Source: JAAFHS01 sp031396505 (GTDB lineage: Bacteria; Pseudomonadota; Alphaproteobacteria; Rhodobacterales; Rhodobacteraceae). Taken from it: a stretch of 8,713 bases of DNA. The position numbers were made by a program, and so were the translations under genes. Below the pieces are notes generated by a model. That model did no database searches, was not told the origin of the DNA, and saw only the letters and a list, made by a program, of their open reading frames with translations. The stretch is taken from contig JANNKX010000165.1 in NCBI GenBank assembly GCA_031396505.1, positions 1-8,713 on the forward strand, given 5' to 3'. Below are positions 1-7,158 of this stretch, piece by piece (the stretch's first letter is position 1; every line of letters starts with the position of its first letter).

Positions 1-1952
1 TGTTGCCGCCGCTGGTTCTGCAAACCTCGGTCGAGGTGGTAGATCGCAAGGGTGATCTGCTGCGCGCCTATACCGTGGCCGATGGGCGCTGGCGGCTGGC
101 CGTGGCACCACGTGGGGTGGATCCGGCTTATCTCGCGATGCTGGTCGCATTTGAGGACAAGCGGTTTTATACCCATGGCGGGGTGGATTTCCGGTCACTG
201 ACCCGTGCCGCTGCACAGGCCGCCTGGAACGGGCGTGTCATTTCCGGCGGATCGACCCTGACGATGCAGGTGGCACGGTTGCTGGAGGATAGCGGGACAG
301 GGGCCTATGCGGGCAAGTTGCGGCAAGTTCGCGTGGCCTGGGCGCTGGAAGACCGGTTGACCAAGGCGCAGATTTTGCAACTTTACCTGCATCTGGCCCC
401 GTTCGGCGGCAATCTCGAAGGCGTGCGTGCCGCGACCATTTCCTATTTCGGCAAGGAGCCCCGCCGCCTGACCCCCGCGGAGGCCACCCTGCTGGTCGCC
501 ATCCCGCAATCGCCCGAGGCGCGCCGCCCCGACCGCGCACCCGACGCAGCACGCGCCGCGCGCGCGCGCGTTCTGGCCCGCGCCGTGGGCGACGGCATCA
601 TTGACGCGGATCAGGCGCAGGCGGCATTGACCGAAGCCGTGCCGACCATCCGCAAACCCTTTCCCGCCTATGCGCCCCATTTGGCCGACCGTGTGGTGCG
701 CGAGGCCCCATTGGTGGCCCTGCACCGCACCACCATCGACCTTGCCTTGCAGAAAACGCTTGAACGCCTTGCAACAGAGGTGATTGCCGACATGGGTGAA
801 CGCGTGCAGGTGGCGATTGTGGTGGCCGACCATGCCTCCGGTGAGGTGTTGGCATCCGTCGGGTCTGCCGCCTATCAGGGCGGTGCGCGGCAGGGTTTTG
901 TCGATATGACACAAGCCCTGCGATCACCGGGGTCCACGCTGAAACCCTTGGTCTACGGATTGGCATTTGACGAAGGGCTGGCGCATCCCGAAACCCTGAT
1001 TGACGACAGTCCGGCCAGTTTCGCAGGCTATGCCCCGCAGAACTTTGACAAACTCTATCGCGGCATGATCCGCGTACGCGCGGCGCTGCAAGGGTCGCGC
1101 AACATTCCGGTGGTGATGCTGCTGGATGCGATGGGGCCTGCAAAACTGCTGGCCGCACTGGACAAGGCAGGCGTGCGTGCGGTCGTGCCCGGCGGGCAGC
1201 CGGGGCTGGCGGTGGCGCTTGGCGGGGTGGGCATGACGCTGACGGATATGGTGCAACTCTACGCCGCCATCGCGCGCGGCGGCGTGGCGCTGCCATTGGC
1301 GCATTTACAGGATGGCGCGCAGGGCAACGACGGGCAGCGGGTGCTGTCGGCGGTGGCCGCATGGCAAGTGGGGGATATTCTGGCCGGGCTCGCCCCGCCG
1401 CCCGGTGCGCCGGAAAACCGGCTGGCGTACAAAACCGGCACCAGTTACGGGCACCGCGATGCCTGGGCCATCGGCTATGATGGCGCGCATGTGGTGGGCG
1501 TGTGGATGGGCCGCGCGGATGGCACGCCGGTGCCGGGGGTGTTTGGTGCCGATGTCGCAGCGCCCGTGTTGTTTCAGGCGTTTGGGCGGCTGTCAGCGGC
1601 ACTTGTGCCGCAGCCGCCCCCCCCGCCCGCCACATTGCTGCTTTCCAACGCACAGCTGCCGCAACCCCTGCAACGCTTCCGGTCGCGCAATGCCGCGTTT
1701 GAGGCCGCCGCCGACGCACCCGCCGTGGCCTTTCCCCCCGATGGAGCCGAGGTTGAACTGCTGTCTCAGGGTCTGAAAGTCCGCGTCACGGGCGGGACGG
1801 CCCCCTTTACATGGCTTGCTGATGGCGTGCCCTTGGCGCTGGCCCTGCGTGAGCGTGAGGCTTTGATCACGCTGCGGGGCGCGGGGTTTGTGACGCTGTC
1901 GGTGATTGATGCGCAGGGCCGGTCGGCGCGTGCGCAGATCCGGGTATGGTAA
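1..1952 (+). CDS. pbpC: Penicillin-binding protein 1C, bifunctional peptidoglycan glycosyltransferase/transpeptidase-like (5' partial)
   Basis: Class A penicillin-binding protein of the PBP1C type, acting on peptidoglycan at the periplasmic face of the inner membrane. The frame enters from the left edge (first full codon at base 3). The visible protein begins just after where family members have an N-terminal signal anchor, so probably only 20-40 residues are missing. In visible-residue numbering, the glycosyltransferase (GT51) domain shows EDKRF with the catalytic Glu at about 51 and GGSTLTMQ at 82-89. The transpeptidase domain has all three motifs: SxxK (S311-TLK), SRN (365-367) and KTGTS (477-481). 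A proline-rich linker (QPPPPP) near 540 leads to a C-terminal beta-rich domain, about 575-649, matching the PBP1C-specific BiPBP_C domain. That domain separates PBP1C from PBP1A/1B. All catalytic motifs look intact. In many bacteria pbpC follows an alpha-2-macroglobulin gene, which would lie upstream of this window. It ends at TAA 1950-1952, 30 bases from the convergent maiA stop. Confidence 0.93.
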   Translation, partial: LPPLVLQTSVEVVDRKGDLLRAYTVADGRWRLAVAPRGVDPAYLAMLVAFEDKRFYTHGGVDFRSLTRAAAQAAWNGRVISGGSTLTMQVARLLEDSGTGAYAGKLRQVRVAWALEDRLTKAQILQLYLHLAPFGGNLEGVRAATISYFGKEPRRLTPAEATLLVAIPQSPEARRPDRAPDAARAARARVLARAVGDGIIDADQAQAALTEAVPTIRKPFPAYAPHLADRVVREAPLVALHRTTIDLALQKTLERLATEVIADMGERVQVAIVVADHASGEVLASVGSAAYQGGARQGFVDMTQALRSPGSTLKPLVYGLAFDEGLAHPETLIDDSPASFAGYAPQNFDKLYRGMIRVRAALQGSRNIPVVMLLDAMGPAKLLAALDKAGVRAVVPGGQPGLAVALGGVGMTLTDMVQLYAAIARGGVALPLAHLQDGAQGNDGQRVLSAVAAWQVGDILAGLAPPPGAPENRLAYKTGTSYGHRDAWAIGYDGAHVVGVWMGRADGTPVPGVFGADVAAPVLFQAFGRLSAALVPQPPPPPATLLLSNAQLPQPLQRFRSRNAAFEAAADAPAVAFPPDGAEVELLSQGLKVRVTGGTAPFTWLADGVPLALALREREALITLRGAGFVTLSVIDAQGRSARAQIRVW

Positions 1953-1982
1953 GGGCAGATGGGCAATTTGCCTATCACACCG

Positions 1983-2609
1983 TCAAACTGGCTGGTGCCG
2001 GTCCGGATGGGCCGCCTGCACGGCCGGCAATTCCTCTAACGCGGCTATGACCCCGTTAATGCGCGGCCATGCCGTCAGATCAAGCCCCATGCGCCGCGCG
2101 TTGTAAATCTGCGGCACAAGGCAGATGTCGGCAAGGCTGATCACATCGCCATGGCAATAGCGGCCCGCTGTCACCAGCATCGCCTCGAACGCCGCAAGCC
2201 CCGGTGCCATGAAATGGCGCACCCAGTCATCCGCCGTCACCACCCCGCCCGATACCGCCGCCGCATGGGTGCGCACCGACAGGTTGCACACCGGGGCCAC
2301 CTCCATCGCGATGGCATAGGCCAAGGCCCGCACCCGTGCGCGCGCCAGCGGATCGACCGGCAAAAACCCCGCATCCCGCGTGTCATTCAGGTATTCGAGA
2401 ATGGCCAGCGATTGCGTTAGCGTCACCCCGTCAATCACCAGCGTTGGCACCAGACCTTGCGGATTGCGCGCTAGGTTCGCGGCACCGCGATGCGCCTTTG
2501 TCAAAAGGTCAACCGGGATCGAATCATGCGCCAGCCCCAGCAGATTCAACCCGATCCGCACGCGGTAGGCCGCCGAGGACCGCCAATAATCATAGAGAAC
2601 AGGTGTCAT
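1983..2609 (-). CDS. maiA: Maleylacetoacetate isomerase / zeta-class glutathione S-transferase
   Basis: Predicted 208-residue cytoplasmic glutathione-dependent enzyme. Family members isomerise maleylacetoacetate to fumarylacetoacetate in tyrosine/homogentisate breakdown, or related maleyl compounds. The N-terminal thioredoxin-fold domain (about 1-82) carries the zeta-class signature around RSSAAYRVRIGL (10-21), NPQGLVPTL (49-57) and TQSLAILEYL (65-74), the last being the glutathione-binding Gln-Ser. The helical C-terminal domain has GDVISLADICLVPQIYNARR (134-153), and the protein ends in the family-typical HPDRHQP. The second-position Cys of the eukaryotic SSC motif is Ala here, as I recall for many bacterial members. 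The frame stays open 42 codons upstream, but ATG 2607-2609 is chosen because homology starts there and AAAAGG (2618-2623) lies 8 bases ahead. No other homogentisate-pathway gene is in the window, so the in vivo substrate is uncertain and a general GST role is possible. A palindrome 117 bases upstream is a candidate operator. Confidence 0.88.
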   Translation of the reverse strand: MTPVLYDYWRSSAAYRVRIGLNLLGLAHDSIPVDLLTKAHRGAANLARNPQGLVPTLVIDGVTLTQSLAILEYLNDTRDAGFLPVDPLARARVRALAYAIAMEVAPVCNLSVRTHAAAVSGGVVTADDWVRHFMAPGLAAFEAMLVTAGRYCHGDVISLADICLVPQIYNARRMGLDLTAWPRINGVIAALEELPAVQAAHPDRHQPV

Positions 2610-2617
2610 GACCCATG

Positions 2618-2623
2618 CCTTTT
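2618..2623 (-). promoter_or_regulatory. Ribosome binding site of maiA
   Basis: On the minus strand this reads AAAAGG, 8 bases before ATG 2609. It supports the internal ATG over the longer open frame reaching 2735, whose extra residues do not resemble a GST. Confidence 0.6.
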
Positions 2624-2690
2624 GCCGATGGTTGTGATGCACCCTAACGCACCGCGCAAACGGCTGGCCAGCCCTGGCCACCCCGCGGCC

Positions 2691-2747
2691 TTGCGTGATT
2701 ACCTTCACGTCAAGGTTTGCGTGAATTTCACGCAAAACTCACGCAGG
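2691..2747. promoter_or_regulatory. Palindromic operator candidate with extra half-sites upstream of maiA
   Basis: A perfect inverted repeat occupies 2716-2736: arm TTTGCGTGAA, central T, arm TTCACGCAAA. The same half-site recurs close by: GCGTGA at 2693-2698, TCACGT at 2705-2710 and TCACGC at 2739-2744. Together with the palindrome arms (GCGTGA 2719-2724, TCACGC 2728-2733) this gives five half-sites within about 50 bases. On the minus strand a TTGACG hexamer (2708-2713) overlaps the cluster and could be a -35 element, though I see no matching -10. The palindrome centre is 117 bases upstream of the maiA start and 328 bases upstream of the EamA gene, so maiA is the likelier target. The regulator family is not identified. 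A dimeric helix-turn-helix protein of the Lrp/AsnC, GntR or MarR kind would suit this geometry. Confidence 0.6.
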
Positions 2748-3053
2748 GCCAACTGCGCGGCTGTTAACTATTGAAGGCGACCTGAACATTGATCGGGTCG
2801 TCAGGGCGCTGACCGGGATCTGATCCCCTCAGCCCGGCGCGCCCTGTACCTGATTTGAACGGTACTTTTGCACGGCGACGATTTTTCTGGTGTGACCATT
2901 TGACCGATGACCGCCCGCATTTCGGGCAATGCACTGGCGCAGCCTGTGGGAGCGGGCAGCATTTCCCCAATTTCCGGGGCCTGCGGGCTGCGCCAGACCA
3001 TTTCCATCACCACCACGGCCCTTGCCCGTCCTGTGCGAACCGGAGCGTTTTTC
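2748..3053. other. Gene-poor part of the maiA/EamA divergent intergenic region
   Basis: About 300 bases in which I cannot support a gene. Several overlapping open frames exist on both strands, but none has a ribosome binding site or recognisable domain. It contains a small palindrome (GGGATC-T-GATCCC, 2815-2827). TTGAAC (2855-2860) and TTGACC (2900-2905) are possible -35 elements for the rightward gene, but neither has a convincing -10. A long 5' leader for the EamA gene is possible. No riboswitch was recognised. Confidence 0.5.
3042..3045 (+). promoter_or_regulatory. Ribosome binding site of the EamA transporter gene
   Basis: GGAG lies 8 bases before ATG 3054. It supports this start over an in-frame upstream ATG at 2907, which would add 49 mostly polar residues ahead of the first membrane helix. 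Confidence 0.65.
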
Positions 3054-3983
3054 ATGACAAGGCTGGGCGCATCTGCCACGCTGCTGCTGGCCGCCCTTTT
3101 ATGGGGGTCGGGCAATGTGGCCAACAAAACCGTGCTTGATCACGTCGACCCCTTGCTTGCCGTCGGCCTGCGCAGCTGCATCGCGTTTGCGCTGCTTTTG
3201 CCGCTTGCCCTGCGGGATCTGCGCCACCCGGTGCCTGCGGGCTGGGGGTACAGCGCGCTCGGGCTTTCCGCCTGCTTTTCCTGCGCGGTCGTCCTGCAGC
3301 AATATGCCTTTGCCGGGACCAGCGTCACCAACGCGGGCTTTCTCATCAACACCTGCAGCATCATGACCCCTGTCTTCGCCTGGGTTTTGCTGGGTGAACG
3401 CGCGCATCGCGGATTGGTGTTTGCCGCGCTGATCACGCTGACCGGCATTTTTCTGATGACGGGTGGGTATTTGTCCTTTGTTTCCATGCGTGGCGGGGAT
3501 GTGGTCTGTCTTGTGTCGGCTGCGTTCTACGCGCTGTGGATGGTGCTGCTTGGCCGGCATCTGTGCCGCTTTGATCGCCCCGGCCTGATCTGCGTCACAC
3601 AATTCGGGATCAGCGGCCTTGGTTTTGTGCTGCTGGCGCTGCTGCGGGGGTTGCCTGCGGGCACGCAGATCACGGCGGCCCTGCCGGACCTGCTGTTTTT
3701 GGGGATTTTCGCCACTGGCGGCGCATTCCTTTTGCAGGCGCGCGCGCAACAGCATGTCTCCGCCTCCTGTGCCGCCGTCATCGCATCGGCAGAAAGCCTG
3801 TTTGGCGCGGCGGGCGCCTATCTGCTGCTGGGCGAGCGCATCACCGACACCGGCCTGATCGGTGCCGCGCTGATCCTGTGCGGGGTGGTCCTTGCAGCGA
3901 TTTGTCCGGCGGCAATCGTTCAGGCACGACCCCCGGACGGCGGTGACAAAGGCGGCACCCGGCACAAGGTGCCAGCGGCGTGA
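3054..3983 (+). CDS. DMT-superfamily (EamA) inner-membrane transporter
   Basis: Predicted 309-residue integral membrane protein with two tandem EamA domains, about residues 8-138 and 147-285, giving about ten hydrophobic segments. Hallmarks visible are the LLWGSGNVANK stretch in helix 1 (about 15-25), LLGER at the end of the first repeat (112-116) and LLLGER at the matching place in the second (257-262). The C-terminal tail (about 288-309) is hydrophilic and charged. Family members are drug/metabolite transporters, often exporters of amino acids, nucleotides or related small metabolites. The substrate cannot be read from sequence. The start at 3054 is chosen because the first helix begins there and GGAG precedes it. 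The gene is divergent from maiA across a 444-base spacer and ends 10 bases from the 3' end of the convergent mscS remnant. With no operon partner, the context does not suggest a substrate. Confidence 0.88.
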   Translation: MTRLGASATLLLAALLWGSGNVANKTVLDHVDPLLAVGLRSCIAFALLLPLALRDLRHPVPAGWGYSALGLSACFSCAVVLQQYAFAGTSVTNAGFLINTCSIMTPVFAWVLLGERAHRGLVFAALITLTGIFLMTGGYLSFVSMRGGDVVCLVSAAFYALWMVLLGRHLCRFDRPGLICVTQFGISGLGFVLLALLRGLPAGTQITAALPDLLFLGIFATGGAFLLQARAQQHVSASCAAVIASAESLFGAAGAYLLLGERITDTGLIGAALILCGVVLAAICPAAIVQARPPDGGDKGGTRHKVPAA

Positions 3984-3993
3984 TCTAGGGGCG

Positions 3994-4377
3994 TCACACC
4001 ACAGGCTTCGGCGGTGTTGCAGCTTCGGCTGCGGCGGCGGCCACCCCGGCGGTCTGTTCCGGGGTCAGGATCGTGGCGCCGTTCACGGTGACGCGCACCT
4101 CCTTGCGGGCGAACGCGATGCCCTGCGCCGCAAACTCTTGCTGGACCCGGCGGTAAATCTCTTTGCGGATCGGAAACTGGGTGCTGGGGCGGAACTTGAA
4201 CTTGCCCCGCACCACCATGCCCGTGTCGTTAAAATCCTTCACGCCCTCGCTTTTGAACGGTTCGATGATACCATCGGCCAAATCGGGGTTTTCCAACATC
4301 TCCTGCCCGATCTTCTTGAATATCCGGCGCACCTTTTCGGGGTCCGTATCGAACGGCACGGTGAATTGCAGCTTCAT
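3994..4377 (-). other. Open C-terminal fragment of the mscS remnant (127 codons)
   Basis: An uninterrupted frame from ATG 4377 encodes the MscS C-terminal alpha/beta cytoplasmic domain: KLQFTVPFDTDPEKVRRIFKK near the start, GKFKFRP in the middle and KEVRVTVNG near the end, followed by an Ala/Pro-rich tail. Its ATG overlaps the TGA of the preceding frame as ATGA (4374-4377), and a GGGGG run (4381-4385) lies 3 bases before it. Translational coupling could in principle produce this soluble fragment. By comparison with the family this Met is an internal residue following RDWGI, so I read the arrangement as a by-product of the deletion and not as a native start. Confidence 0.45.
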
Positions 4378-5251
4378 GATCCCCCAGTCACGCCCGAAAC
4401 GATGTCACTGACCAGTTTCTGCGCGCCAAAGCTGATGGCGATGTCCGCAACCCCCGCCCCGGCCAGCAGCGGGGTGATGTCGATGCCGATATCGCCAAGG
4501 GCCGTCAGCACCGTCATCGTGATGACGACGGTCTGCAAGGTCCAGCTGACAGGCGGCAGCGCCGTGGCCAGTCTTGAGCTGACCTTCTGCCCGCCACCGT
4601 CCGCTCGCGGGCCAGCTTGCGGTTGATGGTCAGGCGGACCGCCTCCCACGCCAGATAGCCGACCACACAGATCAGCAGGGCACGCAAAAGATGCGTGGCC
4701 ACCTGCTGTCCAAAGCCCGCTGACGCGATGGTGACGAGGCTGATGTCCCAAAGCTGCGCCAGAAACGCCACCACCACACCGAACACCACGACACGCCCCA
4801 TCCGTTTGTAACTGCCAAGGGTGGCAGTATAGGCGCCCTCGGCGACCTCGCCGTCTCCCTGCATCGGTGATGCCAGAGACTGTACCGCCGCCCTGATCAG
4901 CGCATCGATCAACGGGACCATCAGCAGCAGCAGACTGAGCAGATGCAGGCCCCCGCGCAATTCCTTTTGGAAACCCAATGAGGCTGATACCGTCGAAAAC
5001 ACTCAGGTGATGACGACCGCCGCGATGGCAAACTGCGGATCATGATCCGCCTTTGCCTGCTCGAACGGGGTCACCGCGTCGCCACCTCCGCGTACGATCT
5101 GCAACAGCGCCGCGCGGCCTTTCACGATCACCATGCCCAGCCAGACAAACACGATCAGTCAGTCTGCGCGATTGCGGGCATCGGGATGACAAAGACCGCA
5201 TGGATCATGCGCGAGGCAGCAAAGACTGCGCGTCAAGAACAGCAGGGGCAT
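3994..5251 (-). pseudogene. Decayed MscS-family mechanosensitive channel gene (multiple frameshifts, nonsense codon and internal deletions)
   Basis: Minus-strand pieces in different frames add up to one large MscS-type channel. (a) GGAG (5259-5262) precedes ATG 5251 and MPLLFLT. One frame over, a signal-peptide-like stretch ends in PAIAQTD and then a stop at 5155-5157. (b) Back in the first frame from 5158, hydrophobic sequence LIVFVWLGM to AIAAVVIT meets TGA (5003-5005), then continues in the same frame through membrane segments to NRKLARE near 4604. (c) A net -1 frameshift around 4590-4606 leads to SRLATALPP and the pore helix region TPLLAGAGVADIAISFGAQKLVSDIVSG. (d) A second shift at about 4393 joins directly to RDWGIMKLQF and the C-terminal alpha/beta domain, ending at 3994. 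Between DIVSG and RDW, MscS proteins normally have about 60 residues of beta-domain, which are missing. The short segment between signal peptide and first helix also suggests a lost periplasmic region. Intact channels relieve osmotic pressure at the inner membrane. This copy should not make one. Confidence 0.85.
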
Positions 5252-5374
5252 AACGCGTCTCCGGCGATTTGGCTTGCCACCACAAAGCACTTTGAAATTA
5301 AAGCATTTTCACAAACAATTGACCGTCGTCCAGCGCCTTTTCGCGCATCAGGTTTTGGGGCCGTTACCGCAGCC
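5252..5374. other. Spacer between the regulator gene and the mscS remnant
   Basis: 123 bases between the TGA of the TPR regulator gene (5375-5377) and the ATG of the mscS remnant. It includes a clearly AT-richer patch, about 5282-5322, which would be upstream of mscS and may hold its old promoter, but no clean -35/-10 pair is visible. No convincing terminator for the regulator gene was seen. Confidence 0.4.
5259..5262 (-). promoter_or_regulatory. Ribosome binding site of the ancestral mscS gene
   Basis: GGAG on the minus strand, 7 bases before ATG 5251. It marks the original start of the broken channel gene and shows that translation initiation may still occur even though the frame is lost within about ten codons. 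Confidence 0.5.
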
Positions 5375-6988
5375 TCACCCGCTGCCCGGAAACGGCAACG
5401 ACAACAATTCCGCCCGGCGCAAGGTGCCCGCTGGGTAATTCGGGTCTTCCCGGATCAGATTGAGCGAAAAGTCAGGTTCCAGCCGCTTGAGCGAGGCAAG
5501 TGCGCGCAAGGCATTTTCCGGCTGACCGCGCTTGAGATACAAAAAGATCAGATGCCGTAGCGGCGCACGGAAATGCGGCGCGCGCGATCGCGCGGCCTCA
5601 AAGCACCTGATCGCTGTTTCAAAGTCACCCATCTGCGTTGCGGCAAGTCCCTTGTGCATTTCCCACCAATGCAAGAACCCCGATCGCGCCGCGAACCCCG
5701 CGCCCATATCGGCCACGGCAAATGCCTGATCCGGTTTTCCTTGCCTCAAAAGGCTGCCCGCCTGTGCCACATAGCCAAAGGCGTTTTGCGGATTGATCCG
5801 GATCGCATCGCGCGCCAGCGACGCGCCCGCATCGACATTGTCATACAGCATGATCTGCACTTGCGACATCAACGACAGCACCAGAGAATTCATCGGCGCG
5901 CCGTCCATCGCCTGACGGCTGAACATTTCAGCCTCGTCCATCAGGCGGGCGCGGTCGGTTTCGGTGCGCTCCACCGCCATGAACTGCCGCAGGATGCCGC
6001 GCCATGCAAAGGCCCGTGACGACGGCACAATCGCCGCCGCATCGCGCAACAGATCATCCGCCAACCGCAACTGGTGTTCCTGAAAGCTGAAAATGGCACG
6101 CACCGCGCGCGCAATCATCGCCTCGGCCCGCAGCGGGCTTGGGTCATCACCCACGATACGCGGCATCGCGTGAATGGCGGCCTCGGCTGCCTCGAACACG
6201 ATTGCAGGAATAGCCCCATCAAAAATCTCGGCGTTCGACTTGATCGGCAAAGTCGCCTGCCGCGACCACAGAACCTGCCCCGTACGCGCCGATTCAAGGC
6301 TGGCCACCATGCGCACCCGGCCATCCGCCTCGCTCGTTGTCACGTTCAGGGCAAGCCCCCGCTCGCGTGGGCCCAGATGCGCCACCGCCGTATTGTCGGC
6401 ATAAACATCCACAAGCGCAAAATCCGACACCAGCTTGCCGATAGATTCCGCCAGCGACAGTGCCACAAAACCGCAGAATCCGTCGGGTGTCACACTTGTC
6501 CGCACCAGCAACGGAATGGATGGCGCGTCCGGCTGCCAGCCCGATTGCACAAGGGGCGCGGTGCCCGCCATGCGCGCCCGCTGATCGCGCAGCCATTCGG
6601 TAAAGGCCGCGTCGCGCACATGCACATTCTGCATCATTTCGAACCCCGATGCCAGCGCAAGGCGCACGCCTTCGGGGTCGCTGTCGACATCGGTTTTCAA
6701 GGGCGACAGCGCCACATTCTGCCGGTCGGTCTGTAAGGCGGCGGCGGCCGGGCCAAGCGCGCCCCGCAATTCCATCAGCACCTGACGCAGGCTGCTGGAC
6801 GCCTGTTCCGGACTGCGATCGGACCACAGTTTTTGTTCCACCCAGCGACGGGTCCGCGTGCGATCCGGCGCCATCGCCAGCAACCCGATCAAGCCACGCG
6901 CCTTTTGCCCGCCCGGCGTGCGGTCAACGCCATCGGCGTCAAGCAGGCAGAGGTTTCCCATCAGCTTGGCCTGCAACGTGTTTTCCAC
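5375..6988 (-). CDS. SARP/CadC-like winged-helix transcriptional regulator with TPR domain
   Basis: Predicted 537-residue cytoplasmic regulator. Residues about 5-85 form an OmpR/SARP-type winged helix: the GGQKARGLIGLLA core (26-38) and WVEQKLWSDRSPEQASSSLR (49-68) are typical of this group. It is followed by the linker hallmark VRDAAFTEWLRDQR (124-137) seen in alphaproteobacterial members. The middle, about 150-285, resembles the region in CadC/adenylate-cyclase-like regulators with an RTGQVLWSRQ strand. Residues about 285-520 are helical TPR-like repeats (for example GDFETAIRCFEAARSRAP and GQPENALRALASLKRLEP). No receiver, kinase or cyclase catalytic domain and no membrane helix is visible. 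The start is GTG 6988 because the winged helix begins within a few residues, with only a weak GGA ahead. An internal ATG at 6961 is possible but would cut the first strand. It is divergent from the PAP2/haloperoxidase gene, making that gene and itself the likeliest targets. The signal is unknown. Confidence 0.82.
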   Translation of the reverse strand: MENTLQAKLMGNLCLLDADGVDRTPGGQKARGLIGLLAMAPDRTRTRRWVEQKLWSDRSPEQASSSLRQVLMELRGALGPAAAALQTDRQNVALSPLKTDVDSDPEGVRLALASGFEMMQNVHVRDAAFTEWLRDQRARMAGTAPLVQSGWQPDAPSIPLLVRTSVTPDGFCGFVALSLAESIGKLVSDFALVDVYADNTAVAHLGPRERGLALNVTTSEADGRVRMVASLESARTGQVLWSRQATLPIKSNAEIFDGAIPAIVFEAAEAAIHAMPRIVGDDPSPLRAEAMIARAVRAIFSFQEHQLRLADDLLRDAAAIVPSSRAFAWRGILRQFMAVERTETDRARLMDEAEMFSRQAMDGAPMNSLVLSLMSQVQIMLYDNVDAGASLARDAIRINPQNAFGYVAQAGSLLRQGKPDQAFAVADMGAGFAARSGFLHWWEMHKGLAATQMGDFETAIRCFEAARSRAPHFRAPLRHLIFLYLKRGQPENALRALASLKRLEPDFSLNLIREDPNYPAGTLRRAELLSLPFPGSG

Positions 6989-7063
6989 GTCTGATCCGTT
7001 CTGTTTGTTGCGGGGGCATCCGCATCACCACCCTTACCGAAAAATCGGCAGCCGCGCAAATAT

Positions 7064-7091
7064 CGTTAGTTTTGCGTTAATCGCTCGACAG
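7064..7091 (+). promoter_or_regulatory. 11-bp-phased direct repeats in the regulator/PAP2 divergent spacer
   Basis: CGTTAG (7064-7069), CGTTAA (7075-7080) and a weaker CGACAG (7086-7091) recur exactly every 11 bases, one helical turn. SARP regulators are known to bind short direct repeats with 11-bp phasing beside the -10 region of their targets. The repeats lie 76 bases from the regulator start and 73 bases from the PAP2 start, inside the 176-base divergent spacer. No clear sigma-70 -10 was identified on either strand. The link to the neighbouring regulator is inference. Confidence 0.4.
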
Positions 7092-7154
7092 GTGGACAAA
7101 AACACTTGGCGTTTTATGCATCCCCGGACAGGCTTGGCGTACATTCATTTTTGC

Positions 7155-7158
7155 GAGG
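7155..7158 (+). promoter_or_regulatory. Ribosome binding site of the PAP2/haloperoxidase gene
   Basis: GAGG lies 6 bases before ATG 7165. This fixes the start in front of the Gly-Ala-His repeats and indicates that the repeat tract is translated rather than being untranslated leader. Confidence 0.65.

Noticed and set aside
555..570. Alternating CG run as a special structure
   Set aside because: It encodes an Ala/Arg-rich part of the pbpC product (RAARARVLARA) and is ordinary for high-GC coding DNA.
1953..1982. Terminator between pbpC and maiA
   Set aside because: Only a tiny GGCAA-T-TTGCC symmetry is present. The stem is too short and there is no U-tract.
2610..2735. Upstream extension of maiA to 2735
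   Set aside because: The added residues are unrelated to GSTs, would run through the palindrome, and a good ribosome binding site sits before ATG 2609.
2907..3053. N-terminal extension of the EamA gene from an in-frame ATG at 2907
   Set aside because: The 49 extra residues are not membrane-like or family-like, and GGAG precedes ATG 3054 at good spacing.
2801..3127. 108-codon minus-strand frame in the divergent spacer
   Set aside because: It overlaps the start of the EamA gene, shows no known domain, and would place its start inside the coding region of its neighbour.
5042..5560. 172-codon open frame on the plus strand
   Set aside because: It spans the mscS remnant start, the spacer and the 3' end of the regulator gene on the opposite strand. 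It has no recognisable domain and is explained as the antisense shadow of high-GC genes.
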